Shown here: piece by piece, positions 1-10,607 of the stretch
How positions within the stretch are numbered: position 1 is the stretch's first letter
Layout of the letters: every line of letters begins with the position of its first letter
DNA from: Anomaloglossus baeobatrachus
Taxonomy: Eukaryota; Chordata; Amphibia; Anura; Aromobatidae
Length of the DNA stretch: 64,000 nt
Direction of reading: 5' to 3'
Assembly (NCBI RefSeq): GCF_048569485.1
Contig: NC_134355.1
Coordinates: 661,978,215-662,042,214 of the forward strand
Notes under the pieces: generated by a model
What the model saw: the letters and a program-made list of their open reading frames with translations, nothing else
Told to the model about the DNA's origin: nothing
The model's database searches: none
Translations under genes and position numbers: made by a program

Positions 1-648
1 CCGTTGCAAGTTGTCCCCGTTGGGACCACCAAAGTACCGTTTAAAAGTTTTAACAAATGATAAGTGCATGATAACCAAAGTTCACCTGATTTACACCTTG
101 ATTGAAACCTGATTAGAACCGGTCGTTGCCGGCAGCTGTTGTCCCCATGGGGACTGTTTGCAATCAATGCATAGAAACTGCTACGGACAAGCCTGAGAAC
201 TGACAGGGCAACCACGAACTTGTGGTGTGTAAATAGATATGTTTTTATGGCTTTACCGTTACCGCCTCCAGAGAGGCTGATTTGGAGGATGGGCCTGGAG
301 GGAAGTGATGGCCCAGGCCCACCACTACCGGTGGCGATCCTCCGGGGGTTTCAGGGGTTCCCCATGGACGTGGGTCCCCTGAAAAGGACAGAACCCGCTC
401 GGGTAACTTGTGCTGGACTGGGGTCAAGGGGTGCTGCCCATTTGCTTAGGGGCAGCATCAGGGCCAGGTTGCTTGGGTGGGAGAGAGCGGAAGCCGTTAC
501 CGTTAGCAACATTTAAGAATATGCCTCCCGATGTGGGAAGAAGTTAATATACTTGCAACCTGTTTTACCGTTTATCTTTTCAGTTGTGAAAATAAAACCG
601 GTGATGGACGGGCAGCCCGCGGACGGTCTGCATTTTCCTAAGGGGGAA
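1..648 (+). mobile_element. 3' internal end of an upstream family A CSD-LTR element
   Basis: This stretch repeats at 3248-3895 with no difference that I can see. It is therefore the 3' untranslated internal part of a further element copy whose body lies to the left of the window. It ends in a short purine run (AAGGGGGAA) directly before the LTR at 649, as expected of a polypurine tract. It contains two GTCCC-N4-GGGAC hairpins (13-26 and 141-154). Treated as part of a fossil LTR retrotransposon array. Confidence 0.85.
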
Positions 649-1836
649 TGTGGCGCCCTGGACAAGCCAAATCGTCACAGAACAACACCAACACACCCCA
701 CACTCCCGGTCAGGCACACCGAAGTCAGACAAAACCCTTGTTGTCTCCCTCCAGGGGCTGATGTTCACACCAGGGGGTGGGCCAGGCGGTTGGTCCCGCC
801 CACCGAGGAGTTCACAGTCCTGGAGGTGGGAAAAGAGTCAGTTTTGAGTTGGGAAGTGAAAGTGAGAGGAAGGAAACTGGTAAACGAACAGACAGAAAGT
901 GGTCCGGGTGTGTGGCCCGGACGGAACAGCAAGGTTGGCAGACGGTGGTGACCGTCTGCAGGAGAGGCTTATTGGAGCTAGCCGTAAGGACCGTGGACGG
1001 GCGGTGGCCCGGCGGTACCGGACCGGTACGCAAAGAGAAGCCAGCACCACCCGGCAGGGGCTTACGGACCCCGGCAAGGCTAGGAGTTGCCGTGAATTTG
1101 CCAAATTCGTTCGCGAAGGGAACCTCCTCGGTTTCCCAGCAGCCAAGTCCCGACAGAAGGGAACAGTCCAACTGAGAGAGGGAAGCACAGTCACCGCCAA
1201 GGCTAAAGTTCCCAGGGCCAGAGCCTGCGGGCAAAAAGGACTCCTTCAGCAACCTTCAAGCTGGGGAGCGGGTTACCGGTGGGAACCCATTGGAACCGTT
1301 ACACTACACAGGTGCAGGGAAAGGCAGTCACCATCAACCTGCCGGGAGGAGAGACACTGCAGCAGTCTGTGGGACCCGTCCATCCAGCCGTTTGTTTTAC
1401 CGGAGACACTGTGTACATCATTGGCTGAGTGAGTACCACCGTGCCGTGCGGCACAGCGCTGCCCCCCGCGACCCTGCACCTCACCAGGCCCCGTAACCTG
1501 CCTGCCATCCATCCCTACCCCATCACCGGGCCCCGGGACAACCAACCCCCCTACCCACGGAGGGGAGAACTAACATCCAGGCTGCTCCCTGTCATCGCTC
1601 CCGGGATCCCCATCCAGAGCAGCGGTGGTGTCACCAATCTCACCACAACCGTGGGTGGCATCACGGACAATATCAAATCCCCACAATCAATTCCCCCCTT
1701 TTCACAAACGGGTGAGGAGCGCCGCTCGAGTCCCTGGGATCCGGCCCACCGCTCGAGTCACCACTGAGCAGCAGCCGCAGCAGCAGCCGGACCCGAGCAG
1801 TGGGAGAGCGTAGCGTCCCCTCCTCCGCCCGCGACA
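649..1836 (+). repeat. LTR of family A (central LTR of the array)
   Basis: An 1188-bp terminal repeat beginning TGTGGCGCCC and ending CCGCGACA, so it has TG...CA ends. It is the same length as the LTR at 3896-5083. The first about 739 bp are indistinguishable from that copy, and the last about 450 bp differ at roughly 15 positions. It contains a GTGAGTA splice-donor-like motif near 1428 and a TGGCATCACGGA motif at 1656-1667. It is flanked on both sides by internal sequence, so it is shared by two tandem units. Confidence 0.9.
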
Positions 1837-2075
1837 ACTTGGCATCACGAACAAGATCTTATCGTTCTGCCGTCTGGTAGAGGTGCGCTTTGTGACCGCC
1901 GGAGGTGTCCGGCCGAAAAATTTGAGAAGCCGCCATCTTGGGCGCGAAAAATTCCCGCTCGAGCGTCTCCTCGAGCAGTGGAGGCGCAAAGGCCAAAACC
2001 CCGCCCCTGTAGAGGAGATGCCGAAAAGAGACTAAGGGGGGGACTGATGGCGTCTGGCCAAATATAGCTCGTGGC

Positions 2076-2083
2076 TATAAAAG
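2076..2083 (+). promoter_or_regulatory. TATA box in the element A leader
   Basis: TATAAAAG lies about 60 nt upstream of the CSD start codon, within the internal region and outside the LTR. The same box occurs at the same distance in the minus-strand copy (19858-19865). Upstream YY1-like and E2F-like motifs are shared by both copies. This suggests an internal promoter for the CSD frame (inference). Confidence 0.6.
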
Positions 2084-2144
2084 CAGGGACGCCAGGACCC
2101 TGCGGCCATCTTGTTGCTGGTTCCTGGAAGAGGCCGCCAGAGCC

Positions 2145-3234
2145 ATGTTCATGCCGTCCCGCAGCACCGTAGCCCCCGCGCCTGGAACCGTGGCGTGGGT
2201 GGAGATCCGGACCGCCCAGCTCCAACAACGGCTGCAGGTCAAAATGCAGCTCCTCCTGGAGGAGTGGGAGGCCGACATGGCTGAGGTTTTGGCGACCGTG
2301 CGGAGACGCGAGGAAGAGGGAGCTTCGGAAGGGAGGGAAAGTGACCCACGCCCCTGTGCCCCTAGTGGGTCGGTCATCGCGGCCGAGGGACCCGGTCCAC
2401 ACCCGCTCGCCCAGCTACCTCCCCTGCTACCCGTATTGGCCGCCGCGCCCCCGCCACTAGGCCCGCTACCACCGCAACCGGTAGCGGTACCCCACAAGTC
2501 CGCCCAAGCGGACCGGCCTGCAGCCGGAGCCCGCGACCGATCGGAACTGCTTCCATGGAAGGTGTCAAAGCCTGAACCGGAGGCATCTGCGGAGACTTCC
2601 CCCGAACCAGAGCCGACAAGCCGCTCCGTGCAGGAGGCCCGGCGGAAGAGGACCCCTGTGCCCATCCCCCACACCTCGGCTGAGGTTGCGCCGGGTTGCC
2701 GCTGCAAGGCAGCACCCCAGGCCAAGTCAACCCGAGACCTTCCACCCAGATCGCCAGTAGTGGGCAGTGTCCAGAAGGTCTCGCGGGGCCCGACCCGTGC
2801 GACGGAGCTCGCAGCAGCCCCGTATTGGGACAGGGAGCCGACACCACTGGGCCCGGAGATCACGGAAAGGGAAAGAAAGAAGGCAGAGTTGGTGGCCCGC
2901 ACGATCCGGGAGAAAGAGACTCCGGCAAGCGACCTTCCGTATCCGGGGCCCCCTGTATGAAGGGCAGGTGAGGCGGTTTGATGTCCGCCGGGGCTATGGC
3001 TTTATTTACGAGCCGGGCCTGGAGGCCAAAGTCTTTGTAGCCCGGCAGAATGTCAACGCCCACCTGCCGGAGGAGCACCCTGGCCGCAACCTGATGCCGG
3101 GAGACCTGGTGCAGTACACCCGGCACTGCGGGGAGAGGGGGTGGTTTGCGTTGGATGCAAAGCTGAGGGGCAGCCAAGAGGCCCAAGTGTTCACCGCGCC
3201 CCCTCCCCCAACCGACGCCGAGGAGTCTGAGTGA
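2145..3234 (+). pseudogene. Cold-shock-domain ORF of family A, fossil copy
   Basis: This is the coding part of the non-autonomous LTR element. It begins MFMPSRSTVAPAPG, followed by a predicted helical, charged stretch (QVKMQLLLEEWEADM) and a long proline/alanine-rich linker. A cold-shock domain lies at the C-terminus. Its RNP1-like motif is RRGYGFIY and its RNP2-like motif is VFVA, and a GERGWFALD strand closes the fold. The homologous frame at 18718-19800 is open throughout. This copy is broken, by about one break, so it is treated as a fossil. Between the two copies the CSD is visibly better conserved than the linker. CSDs bind single-stranded nucleic acid, so a chaperone or packaging role is possible but inferred. 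Confidence 0.8.
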
Positions 3235-3247
3235 TGGCAGCGGAGTC

Positions 3248-3895
3248 CCGTTGCAAGTTGTCCCCGTTGGGACCACCAAAGTACCGTTTAAAAGTTTTAA
3301 CAAATGATAAGTGCATGATAACCAAAGTTCACCTGATTTACACCTTGATTGAAACCTGATTAGAACCGGTCGTTGCCGGCAGCTGTTGTCCCCATGGGGA
3401 CTGTTTGCAATCAATGCATAGAAACTGCTACGGACAAGCCTGAGAACTGACAGGGCAACCACGAACTTGTGGTGTGTAAATAGATATGTTTTTATGGCTT
3501 TACCGTTACCGCCTCCAGAGAGGCTGATTTGGAGGATGGGCCTGGAGGGAAGTGATGGCCCAGGCCCACCACTACCGGTGGCGATCCTCCGGGGGTTTCA
3601 GGGGTTCCCCATGGACGTGGGTCCCCTGAAAAGGACAGAACCCGCTCGGGTAACTTGTGCTGGACTGGGGTCAAGGGGTGCTGCCCATTTGCTTAGGGGC
3701 AGCATCAGGGCCAGGTTGCTTGGGTGGGAGAGAGCGGAAGCCGTTACCGTTAGCAACATTTAAGAATATGCCTCCCGATGTGGGAAGAAGTTAATATACT
3801 TGCAACCTGTTTTACCGTTTATCTTTTCAGTTGTGAAAATAAAACCGGTGATGGACGGGCAGCCCGCGGACGGTCTGCATTTTCCTAAGGGGGAA
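3248..3895 (+). mobile_element. 3' internal region of element A with paired hairpins
   Basis: Non-coding 3' part of the unit, identical by eye to 1-648. It contains GTCCCCGTTGGGAC (about 3260-3273) and the palindrome GTCCCCATGGGGAC (3388-3401). Both recur in the minus-strand copy at 18682-18695 and 18553-18566. The purine tract AAGGGGGAA abuts the next LTR. Confidence 0.75.
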
Positions 3896-5083
3896 TGTGG
3901 CGCCCTGGACAAGCCAAATCGTCACAGAACAACACCAACACACCCCACACTCCCGGTCAGGCACACCGAAGTCAGACAAAACCCTTGTTGTCTCCCTCCA
4001 GGGGCTGATGTTCACACCAGGGGGTGGGCCAGGCGGTTGGTCCCGCCCACCGAGGAGTTCACAGTCCTGGAGGTGGGAAAAGAGTCAGTTTTGAGTTGGG
4101 AAGTGAAAGTGAGAGGAAGGAAACTGGTAAACGAACAGACAGAAAGTGGTCCGGGTGTGTGGCCCGGACGGAACAGCAAGGTTGGCAGACGGTGGTGACC
4201 GTCTGCAGGAGAGGCTTATTGGAGCTAGCCGTAAGGACCGTGGACGGGCGGTGGCCCGGCGGTACCGGACCGGTACGCAAAGAGAAGCCAGCACCACCCG
4301 GCAGGGGCTTACGGACCCCGGCAAGGCTAGGAGTTGCCGTGAATTTGCCAAATTCGTTCGCGAAGGGAACCTCCTCGGTTTCCCAGCAGCCAAGTCCCGA
4401 CAGAAGGGAACAGTCCAACTGAGAGAGGGAAGCACAGTCACCGCCAAGGCTAAAGTTCCCAGGGCCAGAGCCTGCGGGCAAAAAGGACTCCTTCAGCAAC
4501 CTTCAAGCTGGGGAGCGGGTTACCGGTGGGAACCCATTGGAACCGTTACACTACACAGGTGCAGGGAAAGGCAGTCACCATCAACCTGCCGGGAGGAGAG
4601 ACACTGCAGCAGTCTGTGGGACCCGTCCATCCAGGCGTTTGTTTTAACGGAGACACTGTGTACATCATTGGCTGAGTGAGTACAACCGTGCCGTGCGGTA
4701 CAGCGCTGCCCCCCGCGACCCTGCACCTCACCAGGCCCCGTAACCCACCTGCCATCCATCCCTACCCCATCACCGGGCCCCGGGACAACCAACCCCCCCT
4801 ACCCACAGAGGGGAGAACTAACATCCAGGCTGCTCCCTGTCATCGCTCCCGGGATCCCCGTCCAGAGCAGCGGTGGTGTCACCAATCTCACCACAACCGT
4901 GGGTGGCGTCACGGACAGTATCAAATCCCCACAATCAATTCCCCCCTTTTCACTCACGGGCAAGGAGCGCCGCTCGAGTCCCCGGGATCCGGCCCACCGC
5001 TCGAGCCACCACCGAGCAGCAGCCGCAGCAGCAGCCGGACCTGAGCAGTGGGAGAGCGTAGCGTCCCCTCCTCCGCCCGCGAC
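3896..5083 (+). repeat. LTR of family A (3' LTR of the array)
   Basis: TGTGGCGCCC...CCGCGACA, 1188 bp, a direct repeat of 649-1836. It is followed by non-element DNA at 5084, so it is the right end of the array. The GTGAGTA donor-like motif is near 4675, and TGGCGTCACGGA lies at 4904-4915. The target-site duplication cannot be tested because the left end is outside the window. Confidence 0.9.
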
Positions 5084-6026
5084 ATATCTGCTACTCGGGC
5101 ACCATGCTTGATTCCCTTTACGCATTTTTTGTGGCTGATTTTCAGCCACTAAACATGCAGAGATTGACTGCCAATAACAGTAATGACATGCAATCAAATA
5201 TGATGGTGCTCCGTCATCCCTATCAATATATATTTCGAGTGTTATAAGTGAGTAAACAAAAGCAAATAAACCATGTCTAGTGAATGCAAGATATACTTAA
5301 TAGATATTGGACCATGAAAACATTCTCCTTGTGTAGTTTGTACAGTATTGGGCCTCATTCATCAGAGGTAAACAATCTGTAGGCCAATGGAAAAAAATAG
5401 AGCATAGCTTTCATTTGACCAGAATATTGTAAATAATGATTGCCGCTCATCACATTCTTCTTGGTATTCTGATTGTTGTAGGGCCATATTAGCATGATAA
5501 AACTAAATTTAAATTAAAATTAGATGTGTAAAAAAAATAAAAAATTCTGGTGAAGAACGTTGTGTTTTCATCAATTTAATAACATTTATAACTTCCTTAA
5601 CAGTTTTTCGTATTACCTTGTCTACTCCAGTATTTACATTAGAAGGAATTGTACAAAAACACCCAGATACTGCCATTTTTCTGTAGGATTATTATACAGA
5701 TAAAATATAATAATATAAGCCAGTCCAATATGAGAGCGAGAGATGAGCTGGCGTCACAAAACATCTTAGTAAAGAGGCTGCACATATCGTCCGAATATCA
5801 CCTTTTTCAGTGTCATTTGTCTTCCTTGAGTTGTATTTTTTTTTCTTTTTTTGACTTTCTATAATTTACTGATTGAGTTTCAGTTTTCTGAAACGGAAAA
5901 ATGTAAAAAATTGTAAATGTGCAATAACTTGTGCAACCATAACTTCTTTTATATGGGTGTATACGACAATTAGTTACCAATATAAATCTAATTATAACTT
6001 ACTCTATTTAGGGTATACGTACACAC
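5084..6026. other. AT-rich intergenic stretch, nothing recognised
   Basis: Low-GC sequence with T- and A-runs. I see no exon, RNA gene or assignable repeat family here. Confidence 0.5.
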
Positions 6027-6585
6027 TTAAGGCCGCTTTACATGTGTCGACTTCTCTTGCGATCGTACCCGCCCACATCGTTTGTGCGGCACGGGTTAAT
6101 TTCTTGCTCGTGTCGCACAATGCTGTAACCCCCCCTGTCACATGTACTTACCTTCCAAACGACCTCGCTGTGGGCGGCGAACATCCACTTCCTGAAGGGG
6201 GAGGGATGTGCAGCATCACAGCGACGTCACACAGCGGCCGCCCAATAGAAGCGGAGGGGCGGAGATGAGCGGTTCGTAAACATCCCGCCCACCACCTTCC
6301 TTCCGCGTTGCTGGCGGGACGCAGGTAAGCTGCAGTTCATCGTTGCCGGGGTGTCACACGGAGCGATGTGTGCTGCCTCGGGAACATTGAACAACCGGAC
6401 GTTCGATTTTTAGAAAATGAGCGACGTGTCAATGATGAACGAGAAGGTGAGTATTTCTGCTCGTTCACCATCACATGTAGCTGTCGCACGCTACGATATC
6501 ACCAACGATGCCGGATGTGCGTCACTTACAACGTGACCCCGCCGACATCTCGTTAGATATATCGTAGCGTGTAAAGCCCGCTTAA
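6027..6585. mobile_element. TTAA-flanked MITE (piggyBac-like), copy 1
   Basis: A 551-bp element bounded by TTAA on both sides (6027-6030 and 6582-6585). The terminal inverted repeats are GGCCGCTTTACA and its counterpart TGTAAAGCCCGC, and it contains GATATC/CGATATCG-type motifs. It is the same family as 52133-52722. TTAA duplication is characteristic of piggyBac-type transposases. No coding capacity. Confidence 0.7.
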
Positions 6586-6709
6586 GGATTTTCAGCAGAA
6601 TTTTCTGCACCAAAATTGCTGCCCCAACACACTGCATTTTACATTACCAGCAAAATGATTGAGATTTCGAAAACCTTGTGCACATGCTGCTTACTTTTTT
6701 CTTGCAGAT

Positions 6710-7394
6710 TTAAAGGCGACCTGCCACCCGGCTTTTCCCTTCTGATCTGTGGCCATCACCAGTGAGCTCTTATATACGGCATTACAGAATACTATATATA
6801 AGAGCCCAGGTCACACTGTAGAATGTAAAAAACACCTTTATTATTTTCCCCTATGGGGGCATTCCAATCCGATGGATGTTGCTGCTCTTGGTCCAGCACC
6901 TCCTCTATCTTGTGGGATCGATGTCCTCCTCGCCCAACCCCGTGTGCATGTCGTGTTGTGCATCATTCACACAGAGGCCTCCTGCGCATGCGCACTTTGA
7001 TCTGCCCTACTGTAATTGTCTGACCCTGTAATGTGCAGGTACGAGGAAAGGTCAAAGACCACCCGCGCATGCGCACTACAGTTCTTTGATCTGCCCTCAT
7101 CCGGGCAGATAAAAGTGCCCATGCGCAGGAGTGCAGTGAATGACACAGGATGCGTCATGCACATGGGACTGGGAAGGAAAATGGCAATCGCACAAGATTA
7201 AGGAGGCGCCGGACCGAGACCAGCGACACCCATCGGATTAAACCGCCACCTAGGTGAACATTTTAAAGGTCTTTTTTTACATTCTCCAGAGCGGCCTGGG
7301 CTCTTATATACAGTAATCTTGAATGCTGTATATAAAAGCTCACTGGTGGTGGTGCAGCTCCTAAGGGAAAAACCTTGTGACAGGTTCCCTTTAA
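6710..7394. mobile_element. TTAA-flanked MITE of the 'aacctgtcac' type
   Basis: Flanked by TTAA at 6710-6713 and 7391-7394. The ends are AGGCGACCTGCCAC and, inverted, AGGGAACCTGTCAC, with further inverted similarity inward (GAGCTCTTATATAC and its partner TATAAAAGCTCAC). It has no open frame of note. This is a common frog repeat type. Confidence 0.65.
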
Positions 7395-7782
7395 GGCTTT
7401 GTGCGCACATTGCGAAATTGGATGCGTTAGTGCTGCGTCTAGCACTGCAGCGTAAAGGCATGCATCCTCCGTCCCCATCGCAATCTATGTAGATTGTGCA
7501 TAATCCGTGCGCACGTTGCTTTTTTGAACGCAGCAATTTGGATGCCAAAATTTTGACACAAATCCGTGCGTTCAAAAAAGCAACATGTCAATTAATTCAT
7601 GCGCTTTGGATGCTGCTCCCACTCTGTCTATGGTGGGGCAGCATCCATAGCGCAAGAAATCGGCATTTATTCTGCTGAAACACTGCATCCATTCCGCAAT
7701 GTTTCTGCAGCGATTTGAACCGCACATGTGCTGTCAAATCGCTGCAGAGTATTCAGCATGTACGTGCGCATGAGCCCTAAAG
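7395..7782. mobile_element. MITE with GTGCGCACAT-type ends
   Basis: It starts GGCTTTGTGCGCACATTGCG immediately after the previous element's TTAA and ends with the inverted counterpart GTGCGCATGAGCCC. The interior repeats 'ccgtgcg' and 'gctgcag' palindromic words. Non-autonomous and unclassified. Confidence 0.5.
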
Positions 7783-8374
7783 CAGTTTTCAATCTGCATT
7801 TTAATTTTTTCACCCATTCAAATGAATGGAAGAAAAAAAAAAAAAGCATCAAAATCGCATAAAAAAAAGCTTCAAATTTTACACTGTGCTTCACCTGTCA
7901 GGAGATGCATTTTTGGTGCAGAAATTTCTGCTTCAAATACTTAACATGTGCACAGACCCCTAGGAATGCTTCGCATGAGGATGGAGATTTGCTTTAATTT
8001 TGTATTTTTTTTTAAGCCCAACAAAAAGACATAATACACTAACCTTGTGGAAAAGTCAAAAAGAGACCATTAATTTTATCTAACTCCTTTGGCGACACAA
8101 TCACTTTTAATAATGGCATATTTGAGGATCTATCACCAGGTCAAAAGTAGCCAATTTTTTTATATATATTTTTATTGCCACTGGTCCCCTAACATATGAT
8201 TTCAGATATATGAACCTATATATGAACCTTTTATTTATTCTGCCCAACATTCAGTTTTTTTGTGGTCTTTACTAAGGGGGCATTATTTACGGGATTTTCT
8301 AGGTGTGTGTCTTTCGACTGTTCTGCATAAATACTATTGGAGGAAATGGAAGAAAAGGGTTAATCTGCGCTACC
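7783..8374. other. Intergenic stretch with poly-A/T runs
   Basis: No gene or clear repeat is recognised. It contains several A- and T-homopolymer runs. Confidence 0.4.
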
Positions 8375-8790
8375 AGAAGATGATCACTGAAAATCAAAGG
8401 GGATTAAGATGTTAGATTTTATTGATCGATGAGTTTCAGAATCATAGACTCCTCCTTCAGTAACAAAAATCAATAATGTACGTTATTGATTTTAGTTCCT
8501 GAAGAAGGAGCCTATGGCTCCGAAACACGTCGAACAATAAAATCTAACATCTTAACCCTCATTGATCTTCAGTCTATGGCTCCAAAACCCATCAAACAAT
8601 AAAATCTAACATCTTAACCCCCATTGATCTTCAGTTTATGGCTCCGAAACACGTGAACCAATACAATCTAATATCTTAACCCCCATTGATCTTCAGTCTA
8701 TGGCTCCGATATTCGTTGAATAATAAAATCTCACATCTTAATCCAATAAAGTCTAACATATTAATGTCCATTGGTCTTCAGTGATCTTCT
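8375..8790. repeat. Degenerate tandem and inverted repeats, about 55-65 bp
   Basis: Repeated units of the form 'tctatggctccgaaacacgt...aataaaatctaacatcttaacccccattgatcttcag' occur about four times in a row after an inverted partner at 8395-8470. This looks like local tandem amplification of a repeat bearing a 'ctccgaaacacgtcg' word. Confidence 0.6.
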
Positions 8791-9102
8791 GGCAGCGCGG
8801 ATTATCCCTTTTCTTCCATTTCCTCCAACACTATCCTCCTGGGTCTGCAGCAGCCTTCCTCAACACATAATTATAAAGGTTGTGTCTATAACACAACCGC
8901 ACCAGGTTAGTGCACATACTTACTATCTTTCTGGCACCACTGGATAAGACACCATCTGCGCCCCCCCCCCCCTTTCTTTGTCATTTCAGCTTCACTACGT
9001 ACTCTATAAATAGTATGTGAGTAACGCCAAGGCAAGGGGTATCTATAAAATCATGAACCCACAATTTCAGTCTAATGGTAGAAGACTGAATTGAGATCAT
9101 GG

Positions 9103-10326
9103 TCAGTTGTCTTGTTTTACTTGCATGGCCACATACTGGCAGAAACAGATGCTATTGGCTAAATGCCCAGGAGGCTCTGGGTCACCGCAGGGAAAGTGTT
9201 TATTGGCCATACAGTTGGCGTAATCACAAGAATACCTGATAATTGCATTTTCCCACACACATTTTGCCAGGTCAGTATCAGACCCGAAGGTCATTTGGAA
9301 CATCGCTTTACATTCTTTCAAAGGAGCAAAGACAAAAACTAAACTAGACTTTGAAGAACAACCGGCAAGGATGGACGTCTCTACCAATAGTAGATTGGCT
9401 TCACCAGTTCTTCTACTCATGTTCTTGGTATCTTTTCTAAACACATGCTTTTCCCAATATTCTAGTTTATACATTGCAAAACCAGAAGGAATGAAAGATA
9501 ATGGTAGGTGTAAAAAGTGCCACCAGGTTTCTTCTAGACATACAAAAACGAAAATAGTCAAAGGAACACTTAGTAAAAAGATAAAAAATAAAACCAGGAC
9601 AGTTTTGGCCTTCCAGTTAGATGATAAGAAATCAGTTGGGGTATCGTTTATCATTCGGATGGCTTTCTTGTAGATTTCAGGGTCTTTCACAACAGCTTTC
9701 AGAGCGTCCGGCACACAAGTGTCAGAGAACGTTCCCGTGATAGCTCTTTCATCATTTTCATTCACCGCTGAAAGAGACAGGAGATGCTTTCCGCCATAGA
9801 GTATAGATGATTGGAAGTGAACCAAGACGTCTTCTGCTTCTTTCGCGTTATTCCTCAGTAGCCTGTTGCATAGTTTTTCAAAGAACTCCTCATCGTCAGC
9901 TTCTAGGTATGTTAAATGGCTGAGATAAAGGGGCATTGGGCACGGCTTTAGCATGACAGGGACGATGGCTTTATGTGACATACAGTCCTGGAACATGGAC
10001 AGATTGGCTTCAAAGAGGCACCAGCGACTCTGCACAAAATCTGGACTCAGCACCATCATCATTTTCTGACTCCTCTGAATGCTCTCAGTCATGTTTTCTA
10101 TGATTGTCTTTCCTGCAGCAAAGTCTCGATCATGAGAACAGATTTTAATGCTTGGAAATGTATCCTCCAGTCTGCGGATCAGCCGATGTACCCATCTAGA
10201 GTCCACTCCACTGAAGCTAATGAAAACATGGTACATGTCGTCCCCCGTCAGCTTAGGTACTGGGAAATAATCAGAAAGACACGAGCTTGTTGAAGGTTCA
10301 TTGTCGTAATTTTCAGAATTTTCCAT
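9103..10326 (-). CDS. TIR-domain transmembrane protein, possibly TIR-TMEM268-like
   Basis: A 407-aa uninterrupted frame. TIR domain, about residues 31-165: box 1 YHVFISFSGVDS (32-43), box 2 with CSHDRDFAAGK (63-73) and the BB loop, the WCLFE segment (102-106), and a box 3-like EFFEKL (147-152). About residues 195-235 form a linker. Two hydrophobic segments follow (about 241-263 and 269-287), then a C-terminal cytosolic-type domain with cysteines. TIR domains act in innate immune signalling, and some are NADases. The part after residue 200 resembles the TMEM268/DUF4481 layout (two membrane spans followed by an AN..L.....L.G region), but this is from memory and tentative. The start was chosen because ACTAATTTTAG precedes AAAATGG, which could be a splice acceptor of a 5' noncoding exon. 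No clear polyadenylation signal was seen. The gene is flanked by repeats. The TIR call is strong and the tail call is weak. Confidence 0.85.
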   Translation of the reverse strand: MENSENYDNEPSTSSCLSDYFPVPKLTGDDMYHVFISFSGVDSRWVHRLIRRLEDTFPSIKICSHDRDFAAGKTIIENMTESIQRSQKMMMVLSPDFVQSRWCLFEANLSMFQDCMSHKAIVPVMLKPCPMPLYLSHLTYLEADDEEFFEKLCNRLLRNNAKEAEDVLVHFQSSILYGGKHLLSLSAVNENDERAITGTFSDTCVPDALKAVVKDPEIYKKAIRMINDTPTDFLSSNWKAKTVLVLFFIFLLSVPLTIFVFVCLEETWWHFLHLPLSFIPSGFAMYKLEYWEKHVFRKDTKNMSRRTGEANLLLVETSILAGCSSKSSLVFVFAPLKECKAMFQMTFGSDTDLAKCVWENAIIRYSCDYANCMANKHFPCGDPEPPGHLANSICFCQYVAMQVKQDN

Positions 10327-10607
10327 TTTCTAAAATTAGTTGACACCTGAGATGATGAAGAAATAGAACATTAATCATTATTGTATTTTTTTGTAATTTA
10401 AACGCTAAGCCAATTCGGAAGAAAAGAAAAAATATAACATCTTACAGTAATAATATAGTGAGCAAAGAAAATGAAAATTATAGGATAGTATGAAGAATAC
10501 TGGAAAACAAAATATTAATCTTTATAATATAAAGGAGCTGAACACTGACATAATATAATAAGCCTGGAGAGAGAAAAAAAAAAAACAATAAAATTAATAT
10601 GTATGTG
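10327..10607. other. Upstream region of the TIR gene
   Basis: AT-rich and without a clear TATA box. It includes the possible acceptor immediately before the coding start. No other feature was seen. Confidence 0.4.

Larger units (their letters stand above)
1837..3895 (+). mobile_element. Internal region of family A CSD-LTR element
   Basis: The 2.06-kb region between two direct LTRs holds no gag, protease, reverse transcriptase or integrase that I can recognise. The primer-binding site (1840-1857) starts 3 nt after the LTR and matches the serine-tRNA-type site of the copy near 20.1 kb with two differences. The leader has a YY1-like GCCGCCATCTT (1929-1939), an E2F-like GGCGCGAAAA (1941-1950) and a TATA box (2076-2083). 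A CSD reading frame follows, then a hairpin-bearing 3' region and a purine tract at about 3887-3895. The unit is non-autonomous. Confidence 0.85.

Noticed and set aside
899-1432. A 177-residue frame repeated in several family A LTRs
   Set aside because: It is seen only because young LTRs are near-identical. The more divergent copies do not preserve it, and it has no domain.
2075-2902. Antisense frames opposite the CSD gene
   Set aside because: Long minus frames are a by-product of the GC-rich, Pro/Ala-coding sense strand.
5873-6268. A 131-residue frame overlapping the first TTAA MITE
   Set aside because: It crosses the element border and has no domain or conserved counterpart in the second copy.
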